In this document: positions 1-10,158 of the stretch, one piece after another
Position numbering within the stretch: the stretch's first letter is position 1
How the letters are laid out: every line of letters begins with the position of its first letter
Assembly: GCA_022606425.2 (NCBI GenBank)
Contig: JAHDVF020001592.1
Coordinates: 248,001-312,000, forward strand
Source of the DNA: Lepidostoma basale
Taxonomy: Eukaryota > Arthropoda > Insecta > Trichoptera > Lepidostomatidae
Direction: 5' to 3'
Length of the DNA stretch: 64,000 bases
The notes under the pieces: generated by a model
What the model was told of the DNA's origin: nothing
Seen by the model: the letters and a program-made list of their open reading frames with translations, nothing else
The model's database searches: none
Translations under genes and position numbers: made by a program

Positions 1-145
1 CTATGTTTATTTTTTCTTTCTTTTCTTATATTCTACATTCAATTAAGCAATGCGTTTTCTCGGTAAAATGGATAGTTTTTGACTATTCTTATTTACTCCC
101 CTATTCTTATTTAAGCCACAGCAAAGCGTGGCCGGGTTCAGCTAG
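1..145 (+). mobile_element. Candidate Helitron 3' end
   Basis: The segment ends with a short hairpin (GCCAC, loop, GTGGC at about 115-132), then about 10 nt, then CTAG at 142-145 followed by T. A subterminal hairpin plus a terminal CTRR followed by T is the classical 3' end of Helitron rolling-circle transposons. No Rep/helicase coding sequence is visible and the 5' end lies outside the window, so this is at most a non-autonomous or truncated copy. Confidence 0.45.
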
Positions 146-360
146 TAAGTGTATATTCCTTATTGAATAAAAATCAATATTGTTATTTGAACTATCAAGA
201 AATTTATTGATTTTTTTAAGTTAAAATCCACTTATGTTTGTGTATTCAACACATTAACATAAGTAGATTTTAACTAAAATACATAAAAAAATATCTAAAA
301 ATTTTCATTATTAAATAAAAAAAAAACTTTGTGAATGACGTTCTAGTTAATATTGATAAA
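146..360. other. A+T-rich spacer without recognised feature
   Basis: I see no coding potential or named repeat here. An imperfect inverted pair (AAAATCCACTTATG near 225 and CATAAGTAGATTTTA near 260) may belong to a small foldback repeat. Confidence 0.4.
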
Positions 361-364
361 ATAT

Positions 365-575
365 CTAATAGATACGAATAAAAACTTCCATTCTAATTTT
401 ATCATAGTATATGAGATTGTAATGTATCGCTTTTCTAATGCATTATCAAATGTAACACATTTTCACATTTGACATTTGATAATGCCTTAGAAAGGCGAAA
501 CATGTCATTTGAAAAAGTGTTGAGAAGTTGAATGAAACGTTTTAGTAAATGAAAATCTAAGACTTAAAATGGAAT
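365..575. repeat. MITE family P, degenerate copy
   Basis: The two halves GCATTATCAAATG and CATTTGATAATGC, with AAAGGCGAAACATGTCATT in the right half, form the palindromic core shared by about ten loci in the window (for example 43985-44150). The flanking arms resemble ACGAATGAAAACGTC. No coding capacity is seen. This fits a foldback MITE; superfamily unknown. Confidence 0.6.
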
Positions 576-1074
576 TATCAATTAAAAGATCAATGAAAAC
601 TGTACTCTAGGACAGGGATGAATTTCCTAGAGTAAAATGAAAATTTTCATACATTATTTCGTCACAACAAGTTGTTATTAAAATTACTTACATTATATAA
701 TAACTTTCTTCGCTAGTTTTAATCCAAGGGATTGATTTGCAGTAATGTGTAGCATGTTTTGCTGGTCTTTGGATGCCACATATGTATCAATATACAGCAG
801 GTTATTCCAACCCGATTACTCAATACACAAGTATTTTTTAAAAAGTCCATCGTTTTGGCCGAAACACTATTATACTTTAACATTATAAACTGTTTAATTA
901 ACAACTCTTTTTCTTTTTTACATACTTTATTTATACAAGTTCTGATTTTGAAAATTTGGTTTGGTTCATTTGGTGCTCCCGTGAATTTGGAGAAATTACG
1001 TGTATAAGTGAATTGTTTTGGTCAATTTGAATGTTGCCGCACTTTATAAATAGTTAATTGTGAGACGTAATACG
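576..1074. other. No recognised feature
   Basis: A+T-rich sequence. Two short reading frames at 719-1007 overlap on opposite strands and show no recognisable domain, so I treat them as chance. Confidence 0.4.
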
Positions 1075-1742
1075 TTTTTACTGTTTTGATGTCAAAATTA
1101 TACAAGTTTTTTCGTTTATATAAAGAATTTTGACAGGTGTAAAAATAAATTTTTCATTTGTTCCAATGACAATTTGAATAATTTCTTCAATATTCTTTTA
1201 AAGTTCTTGCTGGTGTTGGTTGGTTTTAAGTGCCTAATTACTGCCAAATAAAAAAAGTGGATACGTGGAACATTAATTAAATCATATAACAGCTAATTTA
1301 AAAACGGTGGATACGTGTAACATAAATTAAATAAACACAAAAGTCCGGATCGTCCATGTCAACATGTGCAACATCGGAAAAACATTATGTGTTATTACAT
1401 TATGTGCTAAATTTAAAAAACGGTGGATTCGTGGAACATAAATTAAATAGACAAATGTGTACCATCTAAACATAACATTTTGCATTAAATTATTTTTATT
1501 TTGTTATTTTATTTTATATCATTGTATTTTTTATTATCTGTTTTAGATTTATTTTGTGGATGTTGGAAGATCGAAGTGTGCGCGGGAGATGCCTATTGGT
1601 GGCGATGAGGTTCGCAACCAATCACACCGCGTCTCCCGCGGGGCGAAAAGAGAAGGATGGAGTGCCGCATCAGTAAAAGTGTGACAGTCCATTCATTCTG
1701 CCTACCCTTTCGGGGAGACGGCGTGATGGTTAGTTAGTTAGT
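1075..1742 (+). mobile_element. Non-autonomous repeat B, longest copy, sharing LINE-A 3' end
   Basis: About 670 bp, matched by a shorter copy at 54164-54690 and a 5'-truncated copy at 46060-46325. The final ~55 bp (from AAAAGTGTG to GGAGACGGCGTGATGG) and the following TTAG repeats are nearly identical to the end of LINE-A. Everything upstream is unrelated to LINE-A. The middle contains diverged internal tandem copies of a GGTGGATACGTG...CATAAATTAAATA unit (about 1255-1460). The organisation suggests a non-autonomous element parasitising the LINE-A reverse transcriptase, or a divergent LINE subfamily with a replaced C-terminus. No long ORF is present. Confidence 0.65.
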
Positions 1743-1749
1743 TTAGTTT

Positions 1750-2040
1750 ATTTATACAACACTGAAATGTAACAAAATAAACTTACATAGACATGTTTCG
1801 GACAACCAGTCCATCTTCAGTGATACATATTATAAAGATACATATTTAAAAGATTATAAAATCGTTAACATGATCTGACAGATGTTATAAAGACTGGTTG
1901 TCCGAAACATGTCTATGTATAATAATTTTAATATTTTTAATGCCAGTGATGTACAATATATACAAAGTATATATAAAAAAATAAAAATAAATAGCATCTA
2001 CAACACAAAGTATGGCTAGTATAGAAGTTATAAAAAACTT
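1750..2040. repeat. Dispersed repeat with class-2 hammerhead-like motifs
   Basis: Two inverted copies of a GACTGGTTGTCCGAAAC-type motif (1790-1820 on -, 1892-1915 on +) flank about 70 bp. The following sequence (TACAAAGTATATA ... ATCTACAACACAAAGTATGG) recurs at about 24750-24850. I see no ORF. A terminal piece of a Penelope-like or similar retroelement is possible. Confidence 0.5.
1790..1820 (-). ncRNA. Hammerhead-like RNA motif, class 2
   Basis: Read on the minus strand the order is CTGAAGA, one extra base, GGAC, loop TGGTT, GTCC, GAAA, CATG, TC. This matches a hammerhead core (CUGANGA, stem II, GAAA, very short palindromic stem III, UH cleavage site). The extra base before stem II and the poorly paired stem I are reservations. 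Minimal hammerheads of this kind are known from Penelope-like elements. Activity is not demonstrated. Confidence 0.45.
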
Positions 2041-2112
2041 TATTTTATGTATCACAATTGTATTTTTATTTTACGCGACAACTGTTTCGTCAACCTATGT
2101 TGACATCATCAA
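2027..2112 (-). repeat. Repeat N copy with degenerate hammerhead-like core
   Basis: The minus strand reads TTGATGA, T, GTCAAC, loop, GTTGAC, GAAA, CAGTTG, TC, then GCGTAAAATAAA. It matches the better copy at 49745-49915 except that the first C of CUGAUGA is T, which would be expected to abolish a hammerhead core. Confidence 0.5.
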
Positions 2113-2139
2113 ATATATAATTTTTTTTTTTGCTATTGA

Positions 2140-2310
2140 TTCTAGTGGCACGTGATAGGGTACTAATCTATCGCCGTTTTATCGTCACGTGAATTCTACA
2201 CCACACCAAAGAGAGTATAACAATCACACTGCCATCGTCGGGTATCGAATCTGGAACTTTCGGTAGTCATAGATTTTGCACTCTGCCACGAAGGTCGTGT
2301 TGTGAAAACA
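2140..2310 (-). mobile_element. tRNA-derived SINE (family S)
   Basis: Matches the family seen at 31250, 41715 and 53893. The minus strand has a degenerate tRNA-like head (CGACCTTCGTGGC, then a B-box-like GATTCGATACC), followed by the family body GTGTAGAATTCACGTGAC and a 3' end near CTATCACGTGCCACTAGAATCAA. It is diverged and not a functional tRNA gene. Confidence 0.65.
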
Positions 2311-2399
2311 CAAAAAATGTAATTGTTCAAATGTACATCCACAACTCAAAATGAATGCGAATATAGGAATGCGAAGTCTATCCATAATAACTGATCAGG

Positions 2400-3550
2400 G
2401 AGAATGGGAGAGGATGAACTCAAACAACTAAAACTGCCATGAAAAAGCTCACCAATATAGGGCAAGCCAAAAATATCTCTAACAAGACCAAGATGAGACT
2501 GGTTCAAACCCTTGTTTACTACATATTCCGTTATGGTTGCGAGTCTAAGCCTATACGAACATCGGAGAACACCAAAATTGATGCTTTCGATATGTGGTGC
2601 TGGCGGCGAATGCTGCGTATACCCTGGACGGCAAGAAGAACAAACAAGTCGATCATTGTCCAGTTGGGTATCAGGGCAAGACTCTTACGAATGTTTTTCC
2701 ACAGAGTAGTTTGGGCAAAGATCAGGACAACCTTGAAAAGCTCATCATCGTGGGAAAATTTGAGGGACAGCGACCACAAGGACGACCACCAAACCGCTAG
2801 TCCGATCAAATCAGGGCGCTGTCTCCCATTAGCTGCAGCCTGGAGACTTACGGACGACAGGAACACATGGCTAGTGGCGTTACTTCCATAGAAGCCGAAA
2901 AGCCGTGCTTGCCTTAAAAAATCTATAATAAAACGACGTTTATTGCGCGTTTGAGACGTCTACGAATAAAATAGTATTTTGAATTTTCGCGCGAGTTAAA
3001 GCGATTTAATTCGTTGCGTTGCAAATGACTCCGCTGACATGTGCAGAAATGACCTAAGTGTATGTTTTGTTCCACTCATACGCGCCGTATTTTATTTCAC
3101 TCATACGTACCGTAGGTGAGATGCCCGCGAAATCGCCGACGTCCACATGTTTTGTTTCATGTTTTCGATGGGCTTCATATTGGGCTTGCAAAATGTAAAA
3201 GGGTCCTTGTCGCACTTACGTAATTTTAGCTTGTAATCATATAGCTAGGTGCATTTATACCAGAAGATATCTACAATTTTTGTATGGATGTGAAGCCGGG
3301 CTTTATCACTCTGAAGTATGTTACTATTCGATGTGTCACGAACTTCATTTCTATTGTCAGAATGTTATCTGTCATTTACGTTAAGTGCAGAAATGTTATG
3401 AAAAGAACGATTATGTAATTTCTTAACGAATATTTATTAATAATTCCTTGGCTTGCCTACTGGCTGACCCTAGGCACGCCACTGCACATGGCGTGCCATT
3501 TTCAATGGGTTACAGGATGGACACGACACTCAATCATGAGGAATTTGACT
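2400..3550 (+). mobile_element. RTE-like LINE C-terminal fragment interrupted by a hAT element
   Basis: The reading frame from 2439 has reverse-transcriptase C-terminal features: LVQTLVYYIFRYGCES (canonical YGCEtW), DAFDMWCWRRMLRIPW, and an EGQRPQGRPPNR-type segment in another frame. At 2871 the frame is interrupted by a hAT element. Joining 2871 to 3493 after removing one target copy continues DRNTW into RAIFNGLQDGHDTQS and a stop, giving a plausible LINE C-terminus. The LINE itself carries frameshifts and is inactive. Confidence 0.7.
2872..3484. mobile_element. Non-autonomous hAT element, 613 bp, with 8-bp TSD
   Basis: Exact 8-bp direct repeats CACATGGC flank it at 2864-2871 and 3485-3492. 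The ends read TAGTGGCGTTAC... and ...GGCACGCCACTG, consistent with hAT termini (CAGTGGCG-type) whose first base has mutated on the left. The left ~60 bp resembles the inverted repeat of the hAT MITE at 16454-16706. The interior has no long ORF, so it depends on a transposase in trans. Confidence 0.8.
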
Positions 3551-3769
3551 GAAAAGAAGACGATCCTTACTTCAGCGCTATACGTTATTATTAGTATTTT
3601 TCATTAATGTTTCGATCCTATGGTTTGGTTTGGAACAAGTATAACATATTTGCTGGTTTTTGGGATGCTTTAAATGTGGTAGTTTTCCGTTGCTGTTCAT
3701 ATTTTTGTACACATCAGGTTATTTTAACTCAAATACTCTATAAATTTTTTAGTTATTAATTCTCATAAC
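3551..3769. other. No recognised feature
   Basis: A+T-rich sequence between a LINE remnant and a SINE; nothing supported. Confidence 0.4.
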
Positions 3770-3930
3770 AAGTAATAAGTTGCTAGTCTATTGCCATTTT
3801 TATTGTCACGTGTATTCTACTAGACCAAAGACAGCGCGAGAATTTTGCCGTCGTTTTAGTGTATAGAACCCGGGATCTTCGATGTGGCAGTAATAGCTAT
3901 TGCCACTCAGCCACGAAGGCTGTCATTAGT
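3770..3930 (-). mobile_element. tRNA-derived SINE (family S), degenerate
   Basis: The minus strand carries GCCTTCGTGGCTGAGTGG (A-box region), GATCCCGGGTTC (remnant B box), then TTTGGTCTAGTAGAATACACGTGACAATAAAAATGGC, as in the other family S copies. It is strongly mutated. Confidence 0.65.
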
Positions 3931-4040
3931 CTTACGCACTCTTTATAAATTCCAATCATACTCACAATGGCTATATATTTTCAATATTGTTGTGTTTTAA
4001 TTAAATTAAATAGAGGTAATTTAATAAAATAAAATAGTGA

Positions 4041-4545
4041 AGCAAAGATGGCAGTACATAATGGAGTTTGAGTGCCAAACCTTATGTATGAAAGTGAAGT
4101 TTAGAGCTGGCAAAAGAAGGGTGAAAGTAGGATAAATGCCGCAAAAATGAGATCTCTGAGAATATTGTTTGAGAAAACGATATATGATAGGATACGGAAC
4201 GACGAAATGAGGAAGTAATGTAAGGCAGATGATTGCATCATAAGTAAAATTAAAAAAAAGGATCTCTTAGATGGTTTATACATGGAAAGAATGGACGAGA
4301 GAATAATGGATGAAATACTGTATACAAGCAGTGTAAAGAGTAAAAGTCGTGGAAGACCAAGGAAAGCATGGCATGACCAAATTAACCAAATACTAAAAGG
4401 CGGTCAAATTAGATATCGGATAAATCGACGAGGATGCATGTTACGATGTATGAATGCAGAGTAAACTCGAGAGGTATGTCAGGATAGAACTGTATGGCGG
4501 TCCATTCTCTCTGCCTACCTATTTACAGAATGGTTAGTTAGTTAG
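4041..4545 (+). mobile_element. LINE-A fragment, diverged
   Basis: Starts at the common truncation region (GATGGCAGTACATAATGG) and ends in TGG(TTAG)n at 4531-4545. Three broken frames contain the family landmarks MERMDERIMDEI, SRGRPRKAWHDQINQI and RRGCMLRCMNAE. Many substitutions and stops mark it as an old copy. Confidence 0.8.
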
Positions 4546-4814
4546 CACAACACAAAATGAAGGCATTTTTAATATTTGGTTGTTCAAACTGTCTGTCCAA
4601 GCTTCAACGTCATATACTCGTATTATGAACAGTCGTATATTATGAAAAATTGACAAGACTCGGATGTCATCAAGAAAAAGTACGATAATATTTTGAATAC
4701 AGGAGAGCGAAAGAGGAATATTTCGATTCTCTTTGAAAGTAATTCGAAATGCAGTCGATGCGCATGCCCGATAATATTCTGGATTATTTTGAATTGTGTT
4801 CTGATTGTTTTTGT

Positions 4815-5190
4815 ATGAATGACTCTAAAAGAACTACAAAGAATCTACTGGTTTGAAAATAGAATACTTAGAATGATCCTGGGACCTAGACCCGGTGTTG
4901 CAGCAGGAACTTGGAGGCATAGGACCAACCAAGAAATCCGTAAGATGACTAAGTAGCCCCTTATAATGAGCACCGTGAGAGCCAGTCGCCTAGCATGGAT
5001 TGGGCACGTATGCCGAGCCGAAGAGACCAGAGCAATCAAGACCCTGTACGCGTCTAGACCGACTGGAGTAAGATCTCTAGGAAGGCCTAGACATCGCCTA
5101 ATGGACAATGTTCTGGCTGATCTGGCTAGGTTGGGCGAATTGGACTGGTGGGAGCAAAAGGCACAAGATCGAGGAGCTTGGTGAAAAATC
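4815..5190 (+). mobile_element. LINE family G C-terminal fragment
   Basis: The frame at 4966-5184 reads STVRASRLAWIGHVCRAEE ... RSLGRPRHRLMDNVLADL ... WWEQKAQDRGAW and then stops. The WIGHV, GRPR and DRxxW sequence is the usual end of RTE/CR1-group polyproteins. Upstream GPRPGVAAGTWRHRTNQEI is in the same sense but separated by a stop. 5'-truncated and inactive. Confidence 0.65.
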
Positions 5191-5990
5191 ATCAAGGAAG
5201 CAAAATCTTTTTAAGAGTTGTATGGCCACAGGAAGCCTCGAAGCCATTGTTGTATGACAGTAGTGTAAAAAACAAAAGGTGAACAATTTGGTATTGTGAA
5301 TTGTGAAATTTTAAACTTGTGTGAAATTTTTTATTTACATTGAATGTTTAAACTTATTACTTTATTAATTATTATTATTATACAGTTAACGAAATTTAAA
5401 GGTAAGAAAATCCTTAGTTCAGAGAATATTTCACAGGTTGCAATTAGTATGTTACTATTGGTCTTACACACGCATAATAATTTTTCATATTACTCTCATT
5501 GACCATCCCTTTTCTGTATTGGCGTTTTAATTCAATTAAATAAAATAGCGGTAGTCTTTACAAGCAAATAATACTAGTTTACGCTGCTCAAAAGAATTTT
5601 ATTATATAATATAGTGGATCTTTTGAAGCTTTGTCGTATTGATAAAGAGAAATACACGTGTGCACTCAAGGCATTATCAAACCAATCTATTCAGCGGGCA
5701 TTTGTCTTGGTGATACTTTGACGAATGCCGCTCTTTTGTCTGTGGCGGCATAAAGGACCTTTGAGGCCTAATTTGTATGCAGGATAACGCGAAATAACGA
5801 ACGATTTTATCAGAGGCACATTATAATTATTGTCCTAAAGATCGGTCCCATAAGCATTTGTCCTTTTGTGATCTTAATTTGCTTCCTGTAAAAAATATGA
5901 ATTCTTTGAAATGCGTGCGGGTATTAAATATATATCGGCGGTTAAGCATGGAAAACTATTTGTTTTAAAAAATCCGCAAGAGAAGAAAAT
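5191..5990. other. About 800 bp without recognised feature
   Basis: A+T-rich; no ORF with a recognisable domain and no match to the repeat families I tracked. Confidence 0.4.
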
Positions 5991-5994
5991 ATGA

Positions 5995-6135
5995 CATAAT
6001 TAATACGAATGAAAACGTCGGTTCTCTAGAAGATTTATCATGTTTTATGTAAATGACATGTTTCGCTTTGCTAAAGAATTATCGAATATAGCACCTTTAT
6101 TTACATTTTATGTGATATTTTGAAAAGGTGGGTTT
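5995..6135. repeat. MITE family P, partial
   Basis: Contains AATACGAATGAAAACGTCGG, the GATTTATCATGTTTTATG arm, GACATGTTTCGC and a degenerate GAATTATCGAATA. The second half is missing. Confidence 0.65.
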
Positions 6136-6137
6136 TT

Positions 6138-6335
6138 AGGTTAGATTTAAACTTTGTCGGGTGCAGTGCAGGAAGTATATCAGGTGGCCGGACCTGCCAC
6201 TGCGAAAGCCCGATCTCCGAAATTTGTCCATGAGTTGCGCTTTGGCTTAACTAATCTGTCTATTGCCGAGGAGTTTGCTGATCGAAGGTTTTTCTTCCAA
6301 ACATTTAAATTCATACGTAATAGGAAACCCAGCAA
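6138..6335 (-). mobile_element. CR1/L2-like LINE C-terminal fragment
   Basis: The minus strand encodes WTNFGDRAFAVAGPAT before a stop, matching the family at 11440-11661 and 37481-37820. It lies directly beside a MITE P copy, as the 11.6 kb copy also does. Confidence 0.65.
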
Positions 6336-6399
6336 GTAAAATAAACTCACAACTTACATGACGGTTGTAAGACTGATCTTTACCTTTGGAGCACCATTT

Positions 6400-6850
6400 G
6401 TGATTTCGTAGCTTTATATTACATACGAACAACCGAAAGTAATGCCAGGATATATAAGGCATGCGTTCGCCCCATCATGACGTATGGAATAGAGGTCAGA
6501 GCCGATACCAATAGAACTAAGAACCTTCTTAGAGTAGCAGAAATGCGAACCCTACGCTGCATCACAGGCAAAACCCTCAGAGATCGGATCAGAAATGAAA
6601 CGATGAGGTCTGTCTGCGGTGTTGAAAACATAGTGAGATGGAGAAGAAGCAGAAGGCGCTTTTGGAGAGACCACGCGGACCGCATGGAGAATACAAGAAT
6701 TGCAAAAATTGTTAAAGATGAAAACCCAAGCAGCAAGAGATTACCAGGAAGGCTGCCGAAGAGATAGAGAGATGGCTGGACATCATCATTCCAGGACAGC
6801 CCACTGTCACAAACAGGTCATATGACCTAAACTAAGAGGGAGAAGAAGAA
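6400..6850 (+). mobile_element. LINE family E 3' fragment
   Basis: The frame 6477-6767 contains MTYGIEVRADTNRTKNLLRV, a TLRCITGKTLRDRIRNE segment and a degenerate GRPPKRW (LPGRLPKR). It continues to a GAGAAGAAGAA tail near 6838. The same family occurs at 42732-43515 and 40730-41020. Confidence 0.7.
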
Positions 6851-7337
6851 TACGATATTACATTCGATGACCCACTCTTTTGTAAAATAAGGTCATTCGC
6901 TAGGAACACCTTCATGGAGCAAGATCACACAACTTTACTTAGATTGCTGCAAGTTAAGCAAACAAATGAACTGATTTGATTCGATTTGATTTAATTCGCA
7001 ACGATTGTCACGAGAAGTGTATAATTTTTATCGTGAAAAACACAATTAGCAACATTGTGATATTATTTCAAAGTAAACTTTGATTCTTGTTTATACCTCT
7101 TGGATTATACAATACAATGTATGGTGATAAACTGCATCCCATTTTCTTAAAATTGTTACATTTTATTACTACAATAAACTCGATCGTTCCGTCTTTCCAC
7201 AGTTTTCTTGATTTGGGTCGTAGAGCTTGGATGATAAATCAACTTATTTTTATTTTTATCGGTTAAGTTCCTCCTGAATTACCTTTGTGTAAACAAAACT
7301 TTGTAATATACAACCATACACATAAATCAACAGACAA
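6851..7337. other. Mostly unassigned; one GATTT-type LINE 3' tail
   Basis: A short GATTT-like run near 6968-6996 (ACTGATTTGATTCGATTTGATT) resembles the 3' end of LINE family K. The rest is A+T-rich with no supported feature. Confidence 0.4.
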
Positions 7338-7878
7338 TAACTAACTATCTAACTATTACTCCGTCTCCCCGAAGGGGTAGGCAGAAAGAATGGACTCGCA
7401 CACTTTTCTTTCCTGACATATTGCTCTCGCTTCCTCAACATTCATACATCGTGTCATGCAAGTGCGTCGATTTCTCTGAGTCCTCACTTGCCCGACATTC
7501 AATATTAGATTTATTTGATCGTGCCACGTTTTCGTCGGTCTTCCTCTATTTCCAGTTCCATTTACATCATTAACATATACTTTTTTTACCATTCTTTCTT
7601 CATTCATTATTTTCACATGTCCAAATCATCTTAATGACCCTTTCATTATTTTGTTCATAACACCATCATTCGCACCGCATTCACTTCTTATATTTTCATT
7701 CGACACTCTATCATACACAGAGTATCCGCACATTTCTACTGCATTTATTCTTCTATCATCCTTCTTTTGCAGGTTACACGCTTCTATACATAAGGGTCGG
7801 TACAAGAATACCACTGTACACTGTCTTTTTTGGATAGATTATTGTCTGCGATAACACCTTTAAGTGCATCATTCACTT
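7338..7878 (-). mobile_element. LINE-A fragment
   Basis: The minus-strand frame 7616-7356 encodes MKIMNEERMVKKVYVNDVNG, TWHDQINLIL and YPFGETE and is followed by an imperfect TTAG tail. A second frame at 7814-7626 carries the upstream DDRRINAVEMCGYSVYDRV part, separated by frameshifts. It abuts family C at 7879. Confidence 0.8.
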
Positions 7879-8480
7879 TGTTGCCTCCTCTACTTTACCC
7901 ATTAATATCAGTCGAAGGAGGTGGTATTTTTCTCCCCTTAGCACGTGACCCAAATATGAGACCTTTCTAATTTTCACACTCGACAACAGCTCTCTATTGG
8001 CTCTGGCTCTCTGTAGTACGTCTGCATTACTGACCCTATCGGTCCACGGTATAGGGAAATTCTGCAGTATATCCACATCTCGAACGCTTCCAACCGGTAC
8101 ATTACATTCACTTTCAGAGTCCAGGTTTCGTAGCCATATAGTAGAACAGACCATATATAACATTTATTCATTCTTTATCGGAGTTTCAAGTAAAGATTAT
8201 CGTTACAAAAGAATGTTCTCATTTCATTAAATGCAGCTCGTGCAACTTCAAATCTGCATTTTATTTCAATGTCCAGGTCAAGCGCTTTAGTGATAATGCT
8301 GCCAAGGTATTTAAATTAGTCGATCATTTCAACATTCACACCATTCAGTTGCAGAGTGGATGAAGAATAGTTAAGTTGCCCAAATGTCATCCATTTGGTC
8401 TTCTTAACGTTGATTTTCAAACCCAGATCCTCTCCTGCTATATCAATTTTATTTAAGAGTTCTTGAAGATCGGGTATACT
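7879..8480 (-). mobile_element. LINE family C fragment
   Basis: Minus-strand frames contain MLYMVCSTIWL (degenerate LYGYETW), DRVSNADVLQRARANRELL, VRKVSYLGHVL-like residues and RGEKYHLLRLILMGKVE. The more upstream part covers a KINVKKTKWMTFGQL-like RT segment near 8350-8410. Frameshifts and stops show it is dead. Confidence 0.7.
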
Positions 8481-8534
8481 ATCAGCTTAAATAACTGTGA
8501 ACTATACCCACAATTAGAAATTTTAGAAATTTAA

Positions 8535-8881
8535 CCTTTCATTATTTTGTTCATGGTGTCATGAACAAAATAATGAAAGGATCATTAAGATGGTTTGGAC
8601 AATATGGAAAGAATGAATGAAGAAAGAATGGTAAAAAAATTATATGTTAACGATGTAAATGGAACCAGAAATAGAGGAAGACCGAGGAAAACGTGGCACG
8701 ATCAAATAAATCAAATATTGAATGTCGGCCATGTGAGGAGTCAGAGAAATCGACGTGCGTGCATGACACGATGTATGAATGTTGAGGAAGCGAGAGAAAT
8801 ATGTCAGGAAAGAAATGTGTGGTAGTTCTTTCTGCCTACCCCTTCGGGGAGACGGCGTGATGGTTAGTTAGTTAGTTAGTT
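8535..8881 (+). mobile_element. LINE-A fragment with snap-back 5' end
   Basis: The frame 8595-8825 gives MDNMERMNEERMVKKLYVNDV ... GRPRKTWHDQINQI ... MNVEEAREICQERNVW, and the copy ends at (TTAG)n near 8881. Its 5' junction is a perfect 20-bp inverted repeat (8535-8554 and 8561-8580) around the 6-nt loop GGTGTC, built from the element's own sequence. Confidence 0.85.
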
Positions 8882-9215
8882 TCAAAATATATTATATTAA
8901 CCAAATACGTAGGTATTGTTAGTAATTGAAACCCAACCTTTTCAATTAGTGCCATTGTGTTAGATTATAAGCAAGAAGTCTTGATAGTTCTTTGTTTAAT
9001 GGAATTTCTTGTTTGTCAATTGGAAAGTTTCCCATTTTTAAACGAATCTAATTAGAAAAGTTCCGATTGGTCGCCAACAGTTTTAGTACCTGGCCACGAC
9101 TTGGCGGGAAATGAGACTCGGAGAAATTCAATATTTGCTTTCTTTTATGAAGTGACATTCTGTTTGCCCTGTCGATAGGGATGTCGAAATGGAGAAAGCA
9201 AATAAAATGTTATAA
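8882..9215. other. Unassigned spacer
   Basis: No coding or repeat feature recognised. Confidence 0.4.
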
Positions 9216-9240
9216 TTGAATATCTAATAAGTTTAAATAA

Positions 9241-10158
9241 CTAACTTAACTAACTAACTAACTTACCATCACGCCGTCTCCCCGGAGGGGTAGGACTGCC
9301 ACACTTTTCTTTCCTGACATATTTCTCTCGCTTCCTCATCTCTCGATTACTCTGACTCCTCACATGGCCGACATTCAATATTTGATTTATTTGATCGCGC
9401 CACATTTTCCTCGGTCTTCCTCTATTTCTGGTTCTATTTACATCATTAACATATAATTTTTTTACCATTCTTTCTTCATTCATTCTTTCCATATTGTCCA
9501 AACCATCTTAATGATCCTTTCATTATTTTGTTCATGACACCATCATTCGCACCGCATTCACTTATTATATTTTCATTCGACACTCTATCATACACAGAGT
9601 ATCCACACATTCGTCTAAGAGATCTCATTTCTACTGCATTTATTCTACTTTCATCCTTTTTTGAATATCTTTTTTTTTTAATATCTAAAATGAATATAAT
9701 ATGGCAAAAGAAGGATGAAAGTAGAATAAATGCTGTTGAAATGAGATCTCTTAGAAGAATGTGTGGATACTCTGTGTATGATAGAGTGCCGAATGAAAAT
9801 ATCAGAAGTGAATGCGGTGCGAATGATGGTGTCATGAACAAAATAATGAAAGGATCATTAAGATGGTTTGGACATATGGAAAGAATGAATGAAGAAAGAA
9901 TGGTAAAAAAAAATTATGTTAATGATGTAAATGGAACCAGAAATAGAGGAAGACCGAGGAAAACGTGGCACGATCAAATAAATCAAGTATTGAATGTCGG
10001 CCATGTGAGGAGTCAGAGAAATCGACGCGCGTGCATGACACGATGTATGAATGTTGAGGAAGCGAAAAAAATATGTCAGGAAAGAAAAGTGTGGCAGTCC
10101 ATCCTTTCTGCCTACCCCTTCGGGGAGACGGCGTGATGGTTAGTTAGTTAGTTAGTTT
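9241..10158. mobile_element. Head-to-head inverted LINE-A dimer with two outward tails
   Basis: The left arm (9241-9663, minus) and right arm (about 9704-10158, plus) are the same LINE-A 3' segment joined 5' to 5' across about 40 bp. Outer ends are CTAA repeats on the left and TTAG repeats on the right, so both 3' tails point outward. Flanks 9216-9240 and 10159-10183 are a 25-bp direct repeat with one mismatch, which indicates a single integration. The right arm keeps a long frame (9528-10136) from QKKDESRINAVEMRSL to YPFGETA. The left arm has an internal deletion near RRACMTRCMNVEEA. Confidence 0.85.

Noticed and set aside
9528..10136. 202-codon open frame as a host protein gene
   Set aside because: It crosses the junction of an inverted LINE-A dimer; the N-terminal part is antisense LINE sequence and the rest is the LINE C-terminus.
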